A DNA stretch of 42,415 nucleotides from Nitrosomonas sp. (GCA_017879645.1 JAAEXZ010000012.1:1-42415); one strand, 5' to 3'; numbered from the stretch's first letter, positions 19,466-28,794 are shown. Made by a program: numbers and translations. Notes: a model not told the origin generated them from the sequence alone.

Positions 19466-21376
19466 GTGCAAACCGAAGCAACTAAAGAGCATTTAAACTT
19501 TCAGACTGAAGCCAAGCAACTACTGAAATTGATGATTCACTCCTTGTATAGCAACAAGGAAATTTTCTTGCGTGAGCTGATTTCTAATGCATCCGATGCG
19601 GCAGACAAATTGCGCTTTGAAGGTCTGACGGATGCCGCCTTATTTGAATCTGATTCGGATTTAAAGATTTGTGTAAGCTACGACAGTGACGCAAGAACTA
19701 TAACGATTTCTGACAATGGCATTGGCATGTCAAGACAGGAAGTGATCGATCATATCGGCACAATCGCCAAGTCGGGTACGCGTGAGTTTTTTGATTCTCT
19801 GACTGGAGACCAGGCCAAGGATGCTCATCTGATTGGTCAATTTGGCGTAGGCTTTTATTCAGCTTTTATTATTGCCGAGAAAGTGACTCTGACTACTCGA
19901 CGGGCTGGATTAACAGCCGAGCATGGTGTTCGCTGGGAATCAGCCGGAGAGGGCGATTACACCCTGGAAACGGTAGAGAAACCGGCGCGTGGTACCGAAA
20001 TCGTCTTGCACTTGCGTCAGGAAGAAGATGAATTCCTCAACGGCATGAGGATTCGCACCATTATCCGTAAATACTCCGATCACATTACTCTGCCTATTGT
20101 GATGAAGAAAGAGGAATGGTCATCCGAAGAAAAGAAAAACATCATTACGGATGAAGACGAAACCATCAATCAAGCGAGTGCTTTGTGGGCAAGGCCCAAG
20201 AGCGAAATTACCGTTGAACAGTATCACGAATTTTACAAGCATGTTGCCCATGATTTTGAGCCTCCACTTGCTTATTTGCATGCTCGTGTTGAAGGTAAAC
20301 AGGAGTATACGCAATTGCTGTATATCCCAGCGCGGGCGCCATTCGATCTGTTCGATCGTGAGCGCCGTCACGGAGTGAAGTTGTATGTGCAGCGCGTTTT
20401 TATCATGGACGATGCTGAGAAATTGCTACCGAATTACTTGCGCTTTGTTCGTGGTGTCATCGATTCCAATAGTTTGCCACTCAATGTTTCACGTGAGATT
20501 CTCCAGGAATCCAAGGATATCGATACCATTCGGGCAGGTGTCGTCAAGAAAGTTTTGGGATTAATTGAAGACTTATCCAAAAATGAAGATGAGGAAGGTA
20601 AAGACAAATTCCGTACTTTTTACCGAGAATTTGGTCAAGTTCTTAAGGAAGGAGCTGGAGAGGATTTTGCCAATCGTGAACGTATAGCCAAATTATTGCG
20701 ATTTGTCTCGACTCAAAGTGAGAGCGATGAACCATCTATTTCTCTGGAAACATACAGTCAACGTATGAAGTCCGGGCAGGAGAAAATTTATTTTGTAACA
20801 GCCGATAATCTAAAAGCTGCAAAAAATAGCCCACATCTTGAGGTTTTTCGTAAGAAGGGTATCGAAGTTCTTTTGTTGCATGATCGTATCGATGAGTGGC
20901 TCGTATCGAATCTGACTGAATTTGAAGGCAAGCCTTTACAATCGGTAGCTAAAGGTGGATTGGACCTTGGAGGCTTGGAAGACGAAACTGAAAAGGATGA
21001 GCGGGAAAAGGAAACTACTGCCTTTCAGGAACTGACAGAAAAAATGAAAGCCACACTGAGCGAGCAAGTGAAAGATGTGCGTGTTACATTGCGGTTGACC
21101 GAATCACCGGCATGCCTGGTTGCTGATACGTATGACATGGGCGGGAATTTGGAAAGACTGCTAAAGTCGGCTGGACAAAAGGTTCAGCATGTCAAACCCA
21201 TTCTCGAAATCAATCCCCACCATCCGATGGTGCAAAGATTGAAAATAGAGGAAGAACATTTTGAAGACTGGAGTCATATCCTGCTCGACCAAGCCCTGCT
21301 GGCAGAAGGAGGACAGCTTGAAGATCCGGCAACATTTGTAAAACGGTTGAATGATTTGTTGCTGTCCAGATCCTGA
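19466..21376 (+). CDS. htpG: Chaperone protein HtpG (Hsp90)
   Basis: HtpG is the bacterial Hsp90, an ATP-driven dimeric chaperone in the cytoplasm. The 636-residue product has the GHKL ATP-binding motifs: E37, N41 and D44 in [17 protein letters not shown] at 83-88 and GQFGVGF at 124-130. The middle-domain catalytic region around [25 protein letters not shown] is intact, as is the C-terminal dimerisation domain. Translation starts at GTG 19466 after AGGAGA. Expression is likely heat-inducible through the RpoH-type promoter just upstream. Confidence 0.97.
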   Translation: MQTEATKEHLNFQTEAKQLLKLMIHSLYSNKEIFLRELISNASDAADKLRFEGLTDAALFESDSDLKICVSYDSDARTITISDNGIGMSRQEVIDHIGTIAKSGTREFFDSLTGDQAKDAHLIGQFGVGFYSAFIIAEKVTLTTRRAGLTAEHGVRWESAGEGDYTLETVEKPARGTEIVLHLRQEEDEFLNGMRIRTIIRKYSDHITLPIVMKKEEWSSEEKKNIITDEDETINQASALWARPKSEITVEQYHEFYKHVAHDFEPPLAYLHARVEGKQEYTQLLYIPARAPFDLFDRERRHGVKLYVQRVFIMDDAEKLLPNYLRFVRGVIDSNSLPLNVSREILQESKDIDTIRAGVVKKVLGLIEDLSKNEDEEGKDKFRTFYREFGQVLKEGAGEDFANRERIAKLLRFVSTQSESDEPSISLETYSQRMKSGQEKIYFVTADNLKAAKNSPHLEVFRKKGIEVLLLHDRIDEWLVSNLTEFEGKPLQSVAKGGLDLGGLEDETEKDEREKETTAFQELTEKMKATLSEQVKDVRVTLRLTESPACLVADTYDMGGNLERLLKSAGQKVQHVKPILEINPHHPMVQRLKIEEEHFEDWSHILLDQALLAEGGQLEDPATFVKRLNDLLLSRS

Positions 21377-21392
21377 TTAGAAAAATTGATTC

Positions 21393-21450
21393 GTTTCCTG
21401 TTCTTCCGGTACCGGACTCTCTGCTCCGGAAGAACTGTACGAGAGGAAAC
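21393..21450 (+). terminator. Long bulged hairpin after htpG
   Basis: GTTCTTCCGG (21400-21409) and CCGGAAGAAC (21426-21435) are perfect 10-bp complements around a 16-base loop. The flanking GTTTCCT (21393-21399) and AGGAAAC (21444-21450) extend the stem by 7 bp across an 8-base one-sided bulge. It starts 16 bases after the htpG stop and is followed by TTCTTTGTT. A role as htpG terminator or 3' stabiliser is likely. Confidence 0.6.
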
Positions 21451-21511
21451 TTCTTTGTTGATAACTTGTCAATGAGTTTTGCATATTGATAAATTCTCAA
21501 TAATTTCATGA

Positions 21512-22033
21512 TTGTTTTTCGATTTGAAAGTGAGTAAATCCAATAATAATCAACTTGCTACTTTCACGAAAGTCTACCAAGCAAAGCTGGTGGCGCCTTT
21601 TGCAGTGCTGGGAATCGTGACGGACGAGGACTGGCTAACCGATATTGATTATCTGCCTCTGGACACCAAAGCTCTGACACCACGGAATTATCTGGCGAAG
21701 GAAGTTTGTGAACAGCTGGAAGCCTATTTTGTAAATCCTGACTTCTGTTTTGACTTGAGTCTGCATATTGGTGGGACGGCTCATCAACGACGTGTATGGC
21801 AAGCGATTCAGGCTGTTCCAAGTGGAAAAACAACCAGCTATGCAGATATTGCCGCACAGTTGCATTCAGCTCCGAGAGCTGTTGGTCGGGCATGTGGTGC
21901 CAACAGACTGCCCATCATCATTCCATGTCATCGTGTTATTGCAAAGAATGGCGGGCTGGGGGGATTTATGAATGCAAGTGATGGTAATCCCTTGGAAATC
22001 AAACGTTGGTTACTGCGTCATGAGAGTGCTTGA
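21512..22033 (+). CDS. ogt: Methylated-DNA--protein-cysteine methyltransferase
   Basis: The protein repairs O6-alkylguanine by transferring the alkyl group to its own cysteine, a suicide reaction. The 173-residue form has the acceptor C139 in IIPCHRVIAKNGGLGGF, the helix-turn-helix region VWQAIQAVPSGKTTSYADIA, and the asparagine hinge GACGANRLP. It is Ogt-sized, with no AdaA domain. The start is unsettled between TTG 21512 and GTG 21530 (167 residues), and neither has a good ribosome site. Its last 14 bases overlap xerD. Confidence 0.93.
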   Translation: MFFDLKVSKSNNNQLATFTKVYQAKLVAPFAVLGIVTDEDWLTDIDYLPLDTKALTPRNYLAKEVCEQLEAYFVNPDFCFDLSLHIGGTAHQRRVWQAIQAVPSGKTTSYADIAAQLHSAPRAVGRACGANRLPIIIPCHRVIAKNGGLGGFMNASDGNPLEIKRWLLRHESA

Positions 22034-22931
22034 GCTGGATGCCAATTTACTGGATGAATTTTCTGATGCCCTGTGGCTGGAAGATGGCTTGTCGCGCAAT
22101 ACACTGGATAGTTATCGGAATGACTTGCGGCTTTTTAGTGAATGGCTAAGAAAACGTGGAGAGAATGATCGTATCCTGACGGATGCAACGCATTCGGATT
22201 TGCTCGAGTTCCTGGCCTCCCGGGTATCCGACAAAGTCAAAGCCAGTACAACCAGTCGCGAATTGTCAAGCCTGAAGCGGTTTTATCGGTTTTTACTGCG
22301 ACAGGGAAAAATTGCAATTGATCCCAGTCTCAATATAGAGACACCAAAATTGATGCGTAGCCTACCCGAGAGTCTAACCGAAAATGAGGTGGAGCTATTG
22401 CTGAGTGCTCCTGATATCCAGCAATCACTTGGATTGCGTGATCGAGCTATGCTCGAGGTGTTGTATGCCAGCGGATTACGAGTGTCGGAACTGATCAATC
22501 TGAAGTATTCACAGGTAGGGCTAGATGCGGGAGTATTGAGAATCATGGGCAAAGGCAGGAAGGAACGTCTGGCTCCCATCGGTGAAGAATCGCTCGAGTG
22601 GTTGAATCGTTATACCAAGGAATCCAGACCGTCGCTCTTGAATGGTATCGTGACTGATACCATTTTCGTGACGGCACGGGGAGCTGCCATGACCCGGCAA
22701 GCCTTCTGGTATCTGATCAAACGCTATGCGCTCATGATCGGTGTCACCAAAAAGTTGTCGCCACATACGCTAAGGCATGCTTTTGCGACCCATTTGTTAA
22801 ATAATGGCGCTGATTTGAGGGTGGTACAAATGCTGCTCGGTCATGCCGATATCTCCACGACACAAATTTACACGCATATTGCTCGCGAACGTTTGAAGCA
22901 ATTGCATGCCAAGCATCATCCTCGCGGCTAG
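22020..22931 (+). CDS. xerD: Site-specific tyrosine recombinase XerD
   Basis: XerD works with XerC at dif to resolve chromosome dimers at the septum. The 303-residue product has an N-terminal SAM-like DNA-binding domain (about 10-95) and the catalytic domain (115-295). All the catalytic residues are present: R154, K178, H249, R252, H275 and the nucleophile Y284. I chose ATG 22020, giving a protein beginning MRVLELDANLLDEF; the frame is open upstream but those residues are not family-like. XerD is preferred over XerC because of SPHTLRHAFATHLLNNGADLR and its close fit to XerD length. It overlaps ogt by 14 bases and converges on dsbB with a 2-base overlap of coding ends. Confidence 0.93.
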   Translation: MRVLELDANLLDEFSDALWLEDGLSRNTLDSYRNDLRLFSEWLRKRGENDRILTDATHSDLLEFLASRVSDKVKASTTSRELSSLKRFYRFLLRQGKIAIDPSLNIETPKLMRSLPESLTENEVELLLSAPDIQQSLGLRDRAMLEVLYASGLRVSELINLKYSQVGLDAGVLRIMGKGRKERLAPIGEESLEWLNRYTKESRPSLLNGIVTDTIFVTARGAAMTRQAFWYLIKRYALMIGVTKKLSPHTLRHAFATHLLNNGADLRVVQMLLGHADISTTQIYTHIARERLKQLHAKHHPRG

Positions 22932-23419
22932 AATGAACGGGATCTATGATTCCTGGCGATTAATAGATATAACGAGATCGCCCCCAGACTCACGAAAGTG
23001 AGTAGAGACCAATCCGGGATCGTTAAAGTAAGAAATCGCCACTCGACGTTGGCACAATCGCCATTTGCCTCAAACATGCCGGGCCACCAAGTGGCAAACG
23101 GTAGCGCATTTAAAAAAGCTTCTTCTGGACTGATGCCACACTCGAATGACTTCGGATACCGAATCAGCCAGGCATGACGTGCCGCTACGATGGTTCCCAG
23201 CAAGGCCACGGTCGTCATGAAAAAACCGTATATACGTCGTCCAATACCCTGCGGGGCATGTGTAAACCCAATTAACGCGATTAAACCGAGCAGTCCGAAA
23301 GCCAAACGTTGTGCGACACACAAGGGACAGGGCAGCAAGCCTTGCACATGCTGAAGATATTGTGCGTAGGCCAAAACAGTAGTGCAACACAGCAGAATCG
23401 ATAAAAATAATAGTTTCAT
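22928..23419 (-). CDS. dsbB: Disulfide bond formation protein DsbB
   Basis: DsbB reoxidises periplasmic DsbA and passes the electrons to quinone. The 163-residue inner-membrane protein has four spans. Its first periplasmic pair is C31-x-x-C34 (LPCPLCVAQR), and its second pair is C94 (FECGIS) and C122 (NGDCAN). All four redox cysteines are therefore present. The stop codon on the minus strand shares bases with the xerD stop on the plus strand. A 215-base gap separates it from the RlmL-like gene upstream, so it probably has its own promoter there; I could not pick one with confidence. Confidence 0.95.
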   Translation of the reverse strand: MKLLFLSILLCCTTVLAYAQYLQHVQGLLPCPLCVAQRLAFGLLGLIALIGFTHAPQGIGRRIYGFFMTTVALLGTIVAARHAWLIRYPKSFECGISPEEAFLNALPFATWWPGMFEANGDCANVEWRFLTLTIPDWSLLTFVSLGAISLYLLIARNHRSRSF

Positions 23420-23634
23420 GATTTGTTCGATAAATGATTTTGGAAGTTTCTTGTTTTTCCCTTACACAATGTGGATTTAGGAAATGGCACGATGCTATAA
23501 ATCATAACAAAATGCACCGTATGATGAGAAACGCTATACAACTTTCCTGAAGATTTCCAGTGTCCGATCGGGAACATACAACAGAGCATAATCAATTATT
23601 AACGAACCCGGTGATTTCTTGAATCAAGTGTTGT

Positions 23635-24783
23635 TTACCGCATACTGCCTTCGACCATCGTGTACTTGAATAAACGGCACTCAAGAGCACCGTTGAATAA
23701 CGGGGTACGACGTGAAGCACTCAATCGGATTGATTTAGGCAGTAAAGGATCGGCAGAAAAAAGATAGATAGTCCAGCCTGCAAATTTTTTCTTGAATACA
23801 TCGCCCAGCTTGGGGTAAAGCGCGGAAAGGGATTGAGCCTCGCCCAGCCGCACACCATAAGGTGGATTGGTAATCAGGATGCCATGGGGTTGGGGAGCGG
23901 ATATCTCGAGAATATTGGCCTGCTTGAGATGAATATAATCCAGGAAATTGGCCGCTTCCAAATTAGTGCGGGTATCGTCCAGGGCCTTGCCATGCAAGTC
24001 ACTGCCATAAATGGGTTGCGGTGATGCAGGATGCTGTAACGATAGCGCTGTGTCCCTGATTTGTTGCCATGATTCGCGATCGAATTGATTAAACTGCTCA
24101 AAAGCAAAATGTCGCTGGATTCCTGGGGCAATATTGAATGCCCTTTGTAAGGCTTCGAGCAAAAATGTACCGCTGCCGCACATGGGGTCAAGCAATGGTA
24201 TGCCGGGTTGCCAGTTCGACAGAGATAAGATACCGGCAGCAAGATTCTCGCGCAGTGGAGCCGTTCCTGCTGCGGTGCGATAACCACGTTTGAAAAGAGC
24301 TTCTCCGGATGTATCCAGATACAATGAAAAATGTTGTGCATCCAGAAAGCCATGTATGCGTATGTCCGGTGTAGTAGTGTTGACGTTGGGACGTTGCTTG
24401 ACCGATTGCCGGAATTTGTCACATATCGCATCCTTGATCCGGAGTGTGACGAAATCCAGACTACGCAGTGGACATTTAATGGCTGCCAGATTGACGCGTA
24501 TGGTGAGATCCGCAGAAAACCATTCCGGCCAGGGTAATGCCAATGTGGCATGATAGATGTCAATTTCCGTGCGATACGGCTGGTCGGCAATTTGCCACAG
24601 AATACGGCTGGCGATGCGGCTTTCCAGGTTAGCCCGGTAACATGTTTGCCAGTTTCCCTGAAAATGCACGCCTCCATGTGTGGCTTTGATTGTGCTGGCT
24701 TCGATTCCTTTCAATTCCTCGGCAAGCACGGACTCCAGTCCCCGTGGGCAGGGTGCAAAAAATTGTTGTGTCGCTGCTGTCAT
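23635..24783 (-). CDS. rlmL: RlmL-like 23S rRNA (guanine-N2)-methyltransferase
   Basis: This is a THUMP-domain, SAM-dependent RNA methyltransferase of the UPF0020 family. It corresponds to the N-terminal RlmL half of enteric RlmKL, which makes m2G2445 in 23S rRNA. From ATG 24783 it is 382 residues. The N-terminal PRGLESVLAEEL is near residue 13, THUMP covers about 40-155, the SAM motif DPMCGSGT is at 199-206, and the catalytic NPPY at 306-309. It ends after the methyltransferase fold, so no RlmK domain is fused. The frame is open to ATG 24816, which would add 11 residues. The exact modified base is inferred from the family. Confidence 0.88.
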   Translation of the reverse strand: MTAATQQFFAPCPRGLESVLAEELKGIEASTIKATHGGVHFQGNWQTCYRANLESRIASRILWQIADQPYRTEIDIYHATLALPWPEWFSADLTIRVNLAAIKCPLRSLDFVTLRIKDAICDKFRQSVKQRPNVNTTTPDIRIHGFLDAQHFSLYLDTSGEALFKRGYRTAAGTAPLRENLAAGILSLSNWQPGIPLLDPMCGSGTFLLEALQRAFNIAPGIQRHFAFEQFNQFDRESWQQIRDTALSLQHPASPQPIYGSDLHGKALDDTRTNLEAANFLDYIHLKQANILEISAPQPHGILITNPPYGVRLGEAQSLSALYPKLGDVFKKKFAGWTIYLFSADPLLPKSIRLSASRRTPLFNGALECRLFKYTMVEGSMR

Positions 24784-24856
24784 AGCGGGAGAGCCGGTTG
24801 AGTCATAGCCTGGCATGAATAGGTCAGGGTACGATCAGGGTGTTATGCAGGAATTA

Positions 24857-25231
24857 TTATTTGTCTTTCCAGATGGCGTATACCACCAGTGCCCAGGCAC
24901 TCATGAAAGAGACTCCGCCAAATGGCGTGATCATGCCAAGACTGCGTATTCCGCTGATACTGAGTACATATAGACTGAAGCTGAACAGGATAATACCGGT
25001 CATCATCAGCCAGCCTGAAATAGGTAACCAGCGTGATTTGGGAAAATGCATGAGGAGCAGACCAATCACAATCATGCCGAAAGCATGATAAAAATGATAT
25101 TGCACACCAGTGTGATACACGGTGAGCATATCAGTTGACAGGATTTGTTTTAGACCATGTGCACCGAATGCTCCCAAAGCGATACAGAGTAATGTATTCA
25201 GCGAACCCAGGATTAAAAAAGTTTTTGGCAT
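24857..25231 (-). CDS. DUF423 family small membrane protein
   Basis: The 124-residue product has four hydrophobic spans and the family hallmark LGAFGAHGLK near residue 22, followed by the YHTGVQYHFYHAFGM segment. This matches DUF423 (YgdD-like, UPF0382) proteins, whose molecular role is not established. ATG 25231 has AAAGGT upstream on the minus strand. The open frame extends further to 25324, but those residues precede a typical start and overlap xseA. It lies between xseA and the RlmL-like gene on the same strand, probably in one transcript. Confidence 0.85.
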   Translation of the reverse strand: MPKTFLILGSLNTLLCIALGAFGAHGLKQILSTDMLTVYHTGVQYHFYHAFGMIVIGLLLMHFPKSRWLPISGWLMMTGIILFSFSLYVLSISGIRSLGMITPFGGVSFMSAWALVVYAIWKDK

Positions 25232-25287
25232 GAACAGCTGGACCTTTGTTGAAAATGTAGAACGGCAATGCGAAGAATCCATATCAA

Positions 25288-26613
25288 TCAGGAATTCTGT
25301 ATTTGGGTGACGTCTGCTTCGCATGATCCCGCTGCGAATTTTACCTGAATTTTGTCTCCCGATTTAAGTTGTTTGCTGCTGCGGATGATGCTGCCAGCCG
25401 TCGTATATGTGATGCTATATCCTCGTTCGAGTACAGTTTGTGGATTTAGATGCTGAAGTTGTGTGTGCCAATGCTGAATGTTTGTGAAGTGTATTTCAAG
25501 GTAGCGGTTCAGGGCATTTTGCAGACGGGATGCTGTAATCTGATGATGCTGTTCGAGTCGGATGAGATCGGGGCTGACAGTCAGGTATCGTTGATTCAGC
25601 TCGAGTTGTTTCCATTTTCTTTTTTCGGTCTGATGCTTCCAGGCGCGCATGAATCTGTCGTGAAGTTGGCGTAAGTGAGCGCTTTGCTGAATGATTCTAT
25701 CCCCGGGGTGTATGAGCCGGTGCGACAGGATATCGATCTGCTGCATTATGCGCTCGATGCGATGCAAGGCTGCGCGGGTAGTGTGCTGATGCCATGATTG
25801 CAACTGCCTGATCAATTCAATTCGGTCCTTGCTGACCATTTCAGCAGCGGCAGTGGGAGTGGGGGCGCGCAGATCGGCGACGAAGTCGGCAATGGTGAAA
25901 TCGGTTTCATGGCCGATGCCACTGACCACAGGAATCGGACAGGTGGCAATGGCTATGGCAACAGCTTCTTCATTGAATGCCCATAGATCTTCAATGCTTC
26001 CGCCGCCACGACAGAGAATCAGTACATCACATTCCGCTCGCTGGCAGGCCATATTGATGGCTTGCACGATGTGGTGCGCGGCAGCTTTTCCCTGTACCAG
26101 GGTAGGATAGATGATCACTGGCGCAGCGGGCATGCGGCGTTGCAGCGTTGTCAGCACATCGCGGAGTGCTGCTGTATCCGGCGAGGTGATGATACCGATC
26201 TGCCGTGCAAATGCTGGTAAGCGTCGTTTACGAGCTGGATTGAACAGGCCAGCTTTATCGAGCTTGGATTTGAGTTTCTCAAAGGCTTCAAAAAGTTCGC
26301 CTAAGCCGGCCCGTCGCATGACTTCAACATTCAACTGATAATCGCCACGTGGTTCGTACAGGGTGACCAATGCCAGGATTTCGACTTGTGTACCATCCGC
26401 AGGTTGCCAATCGACATGCTGATTTCTGTGGCCGAACATGACACACCGTACCTGTGCATGCAGATCCTTCAGCGTGAAATACCAGTGGCCGGATTGATAG
26501 CATTTGAGGTTGGAAATCTCCCCCCTGACCCAGAGCAGTGGAATGTTCTGTTCTAGCAACTGTTTTGTTTGCTGGTTCAGCTCTGAGACTGAAAATATTT
26601 TGTAATAATCCAT
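25288..26613 (-). CDS. xseA: Exodeoxyribonuclease VII large subunit
   Basis: XseA is the catalytic subunit of exonuclease VII, which degrades single-stranded DNA. The 441-residue product has the N-terminal OB-fold (FSVSELNQQTKQLLEQ, then GEISNLKCYQSGHWYFTLKD). The catalytic core follows, with DVLTTLQRRMP, LCRGGGSIEDLWAFNEE and SGIGHETDFTIADFVADLRAPTPTAAAE, then the long coiled-coil region. I chose ATG 26613, which puts the start 4-5 residues before the OB-fold as in known XseA. A GTG at 26658 is also in frame. No xseB is visible in the window. Confidence 0.95.
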   Translation of the reverse strand: MDYYKIFSVSELNQQTKQLLEQNIPLLWVRGEISNLKCYQSGHWYFTLKDLHAQVRCVMFGHRNQHVDWQPADGTQVEILALVTLYEPRGDYQLNVEVMRRAGLGELFEAFEKLKSKLDKAGLFNPARKRRLPAFARQIGIITSPDTAALRDVLTTLQRRMPAAPVIIYPTLVQGKAAAHHIVQAINMACQRAECDVLILCRGGGSIEDLWAFNEEAVAIAIATCPIPVVSGIGHETDFTIADFVADLRAPTPTAAAEMVSKDRIELIRQLQSWHQHTTRAALHRIERIMQQIDILSHRLIHPGDRIIQQSAHLRQLHDRFMRAWKHQTEKRKWKQLELNQRYLTVSPDLIRLEQHHQITASRLQNALNRYLEIHFTNIQHWHTQLQHLNPQTVLERGYSITYTTAGSIIRSSKQLKSGDKIQVKFAAGSCEADVTQIQNS

Positions 26614-26988
26614 GGGTGATGTTGGTTGTAATGGGCTGTGCTGGTATAAATAATCCACATTTTAATCAGTGCGTTTTTAAATACTGTAAGAAAACTTGAG
26701 TGCACAATCTTGTTTTTAATTTGTTTATAATCAACATGATATATAAAATATAATAAGTGATTTTCTGGAAATATATTTATATCCGCTAGCTTGGTGTTGA
26801 TCTGTCAAATCTATTCACATACTTATCCACAACCAAGAACAGAGTGGCTAAGCAACTTTGTTGCTGAAAACAGTCGATCAGGGTAGATTACATGCTAAAA
26901 AAGCTGCATGGATATAAAATAAACAAAAGCCGGTATTGCTGAGTGCCGGAATAGTGTCTTAACCTACAGTAAGTGAGGAGATTATCGC
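26614..26988. other. AT-rich 375-base gap between divergent xseA and the exbB-like gene
   Basis: No gene is seen. The stretch 26700-26790 is very AT-rich. A possible plus-strand promoter is TTGTTT (26721-26726), 17 bases, TAAAAT (26744-26749). A perfect DnaA-box 9-mer TTATCCACA is at 26823-26831, and AGCAAC/GTTGCT (26851-26865) forms a 6-bp hairpin with a 3-base loop. The gap must hold promoters for both flanking genes. Confidence 0.5.
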
Positions 26989-27597
26989 GTGTTATCTTTG
27001 ATTCAAGCTGCTGGTTGGCCAATCTGGCCAATAATTATAGCCTCGATCGTGGCACTGGGAATCATTGTGGAAAGAATGTGGACACTGCGTGTCACTGTTA
27101 TTTCTCCAAAGGAATTGTTACCCAAGGTTTTAAACGAATACAGAAGAAGCGGCGTCAATCCGGAAATGATTACACGGTTGCAGAATCACTCGCCGCTGGG
27201 AGAGATACTGGCTGCCGGACTCAGAAATGTGAGAAGTTCGCGCGAAGTGATGAAGGAGTCGATTGAGGAATCGGGGCGGGTGGTTGCCCATGATCTGAAT
27301 CGCTATCTGACGACCTTGGGGACAATTGCTGCACTAAGTCCGCTGATGGGATTGTTCGGTACTCTGGTCGGAATGATCGAGATTTTCGGTTCCAATTCAC
27401 CTACTGGCAGCAATCCGGCACAGCTTGCCTACGGTATATCCGTTGCTCTGTACAATGCGGCTTTCGGGATTCTGGTCGCCATTCCCAGCATGATTTTTTA
27501 CAGACACTTTCGCTCCAGGGTGGATGGCTTCGTGCTCGAAATGGAATTGCAAGCCTTGAAATTAATAGAAATAGTGCATGGAGAGCGTGAGAATTAA
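26989..27597 (+). CDS. exbB: MotA/TolQ/ExbB-family proton channel protein
   Basis: ExbB/TolQ proteins form proton-driven channels in the inner membrane that energise TonB- or TolA-type systems. The 202-residue product has a first span at about residues 11-30 and two more at about 108-130 and 150-175. It carries the typical TLGTIAALSPLMGLFGTLVGMI block. The start is GTG 26989, with GAGGAG at 26975-26980. ExbB and TolQ normally act with ExbD or TolR, but no such gene follows, and the next ORF is mlaA, 194 bases away. The length and lack of an N-terminal extension suit the betaproteobacterial ExbB type; TolQ is the alternative. Confidence 0.85.
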   Translation: MLSLIQAAGWPIWPIIIASIVALGIIVERMWTLRVTVISPKELLPKVLNEYRRSGVNPEMITRLQNHSPLGEILAAGLRNVRSSREVMKESIEESGRVVAHDLNRYLTTLGTIAALSPLMGLFGTLVGMIEIFGSNSPTGSNPAQLAYGISVALYNAAFGILVAIPSMIFYRHFRSRVDGFVLEMELQALKLIEIVHGEREN

Positions 27598-27791
27598 CAA
27601 TTCGTTATTCTCCTTAATCGGAAAAGTTAGCGCGCTCGCACGTCCTGTCTCCTGTTTTTCCCAGTTTCGGAACAGAAGTGCGGGTGAGTAGTGTATACTG
27701 CGGTCCAGCCGTTTTTGGGCAAAGCCGAATCTATCGTGTTTTCTTATTTATCAAATAATTATTTTTCCAAGACAATCTGTTTCAAGAATCA

Positions 27792-28634
27792 ATGAGTGAG
27801 CGTACCGGAATTTTGCGATCAGGCAGTATTCGATTAAAAACCAGATACTTGATTGTTCTTGCATTAATGCTCTGTGTTGCTCTCTTGCAAGGGTGTGTCA
27901 CAACGCCGAAGGAAACGGAACAGCGTCATCTGGATCCCGTCGATCCGCATGAAAAGGTCAATCGTGCATCCTATGATTTTACCGATAGAGTCGACCGTTT
28001 GCTGTTCGAGCCTGTTGTCAATGTCTACATCGATTACGTTCCTAACGCGGCACAGCGGTCGATCGGGAATTTTTATGACAATCTGGGGTATCCCAATGTC
28101 GTTCTGAATTCCTTCCTGCAAGGCAAAGTCAAGCAGGGCTTCGAAGATAGTCTACGTTTTTTTGTGAATTCATCGATCGGTATGTTTGGATTATTCGATA
28201 TGGCGACACACATGGGATTGCAGAAAAACGATGAAGATTTTGGACAAACACTCGGTGTTTGGGGTATTAATCCCGGTTCTTATCTGTTCATTCCCTTTCT
28301 GGGACCCAGCAGTGAACGTGATGTTTCAGGCATACCGATCAGTGTACTGACCAACGTACTGTTTTATGCCGGATTAGTGGTGGGGTCATATTTCACGGCG
28401 CCATTGACGATTCTTGGTGCGATCGACAAACGTGCACGTATGATCGGTCCCATGCGTATTCGCGATGAGGCTGCTTTGGATCCGTATTTGTTTGTGCGGG
28501 AAGCATCCATGCAGCAACGCGAGTTTCTGGTGCATGACGGTAAACTGCCATTGGATCTCTATTATGAGCCTTTTCAGGATAATCCTTTCGAAACAGACCC
28601 GAAGAGCAACACAAAACCCGAGAAGAAATTATAA
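27792..28634 (+). CDS. mlaA: Outer-membrane lipid asymmetry lipoprotein MlaA (VacJ)
   Basis: MlaA removes phospholipids from the outer leaflet of the outer membrane and hands them to the periplasmic Mla carrier. The 280-residue product has a lipoprotein signal ending in the lipobox LLQGC, with C35 as the lipidated residue. The family motifs HEKVNRASYDFTDRVDRLLFEP, NFYDNLGYPNVVLNSFLQGK and EDFGQTLGVWGINPGSYLFIPFLGPSSERD follow. Other mla genes are not nearby. Its position just before shc and hpnG suggests coordination with hopanoid supply to the envelope, which is inference from context. Confidence 0.93.
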   Translation: MSERTGILRSGSIRLKTRYLIVLALMLCVALLQGCVTTPKETEQRHLDPVDPHEKVNRASYDFTDRVDRLLFEPVVNVYIDYVPNAAQRSIGNFYDNLGYPNVVLNSFLQGKVKQGFEDSLRFFVNSSIGMFGLFDMATHMGLQKNDEDFGQTLGVWGINPGSYLFIPFLGPSSERDVSGIPISVLTNVLFYAGLVVGSYFTAPLTILGAIDKRARMIGPMRIRDEAALDPYLFVREASMQQREFLVHDGKLPLDLYYEPFQDNPFETDPKSNTKPEKKL

Positions 28635-28794
28635 TTCACTCTTGCTGCAGATTTGTTTGGAAATATAGTTCCCCGTTTTTTATCAATCCGGTAGTGGTAG
28701 TGTTAACACAGGTGGTATAGACATTATGCCCATGGGAAAATGATGTAGCCCAGAAGTCCAGAAAACTATTGATCGATTCCAGAGAGTATAAAAT

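Noticed and set aside
23480-23500. Sigma-54 promoter (TGGCACG...)
   Set aside because: The -24 half looks right, but the -12 half reads TATAA instead of TTGC, and no plus-strand gene follows.
24290-24677. Long open frames on both strands opposite or within the rlmL-like gene
   Set aside because: They are shadows of the conserved methyltransferase gene, with no family features or ribosome sites.
26700-26870. Chromosomal or plasmid replication origin
   Set aside because: A single perfect DnaA box without clustered copies, dnaA, dnaN or rep genes nearby does not support an origin.
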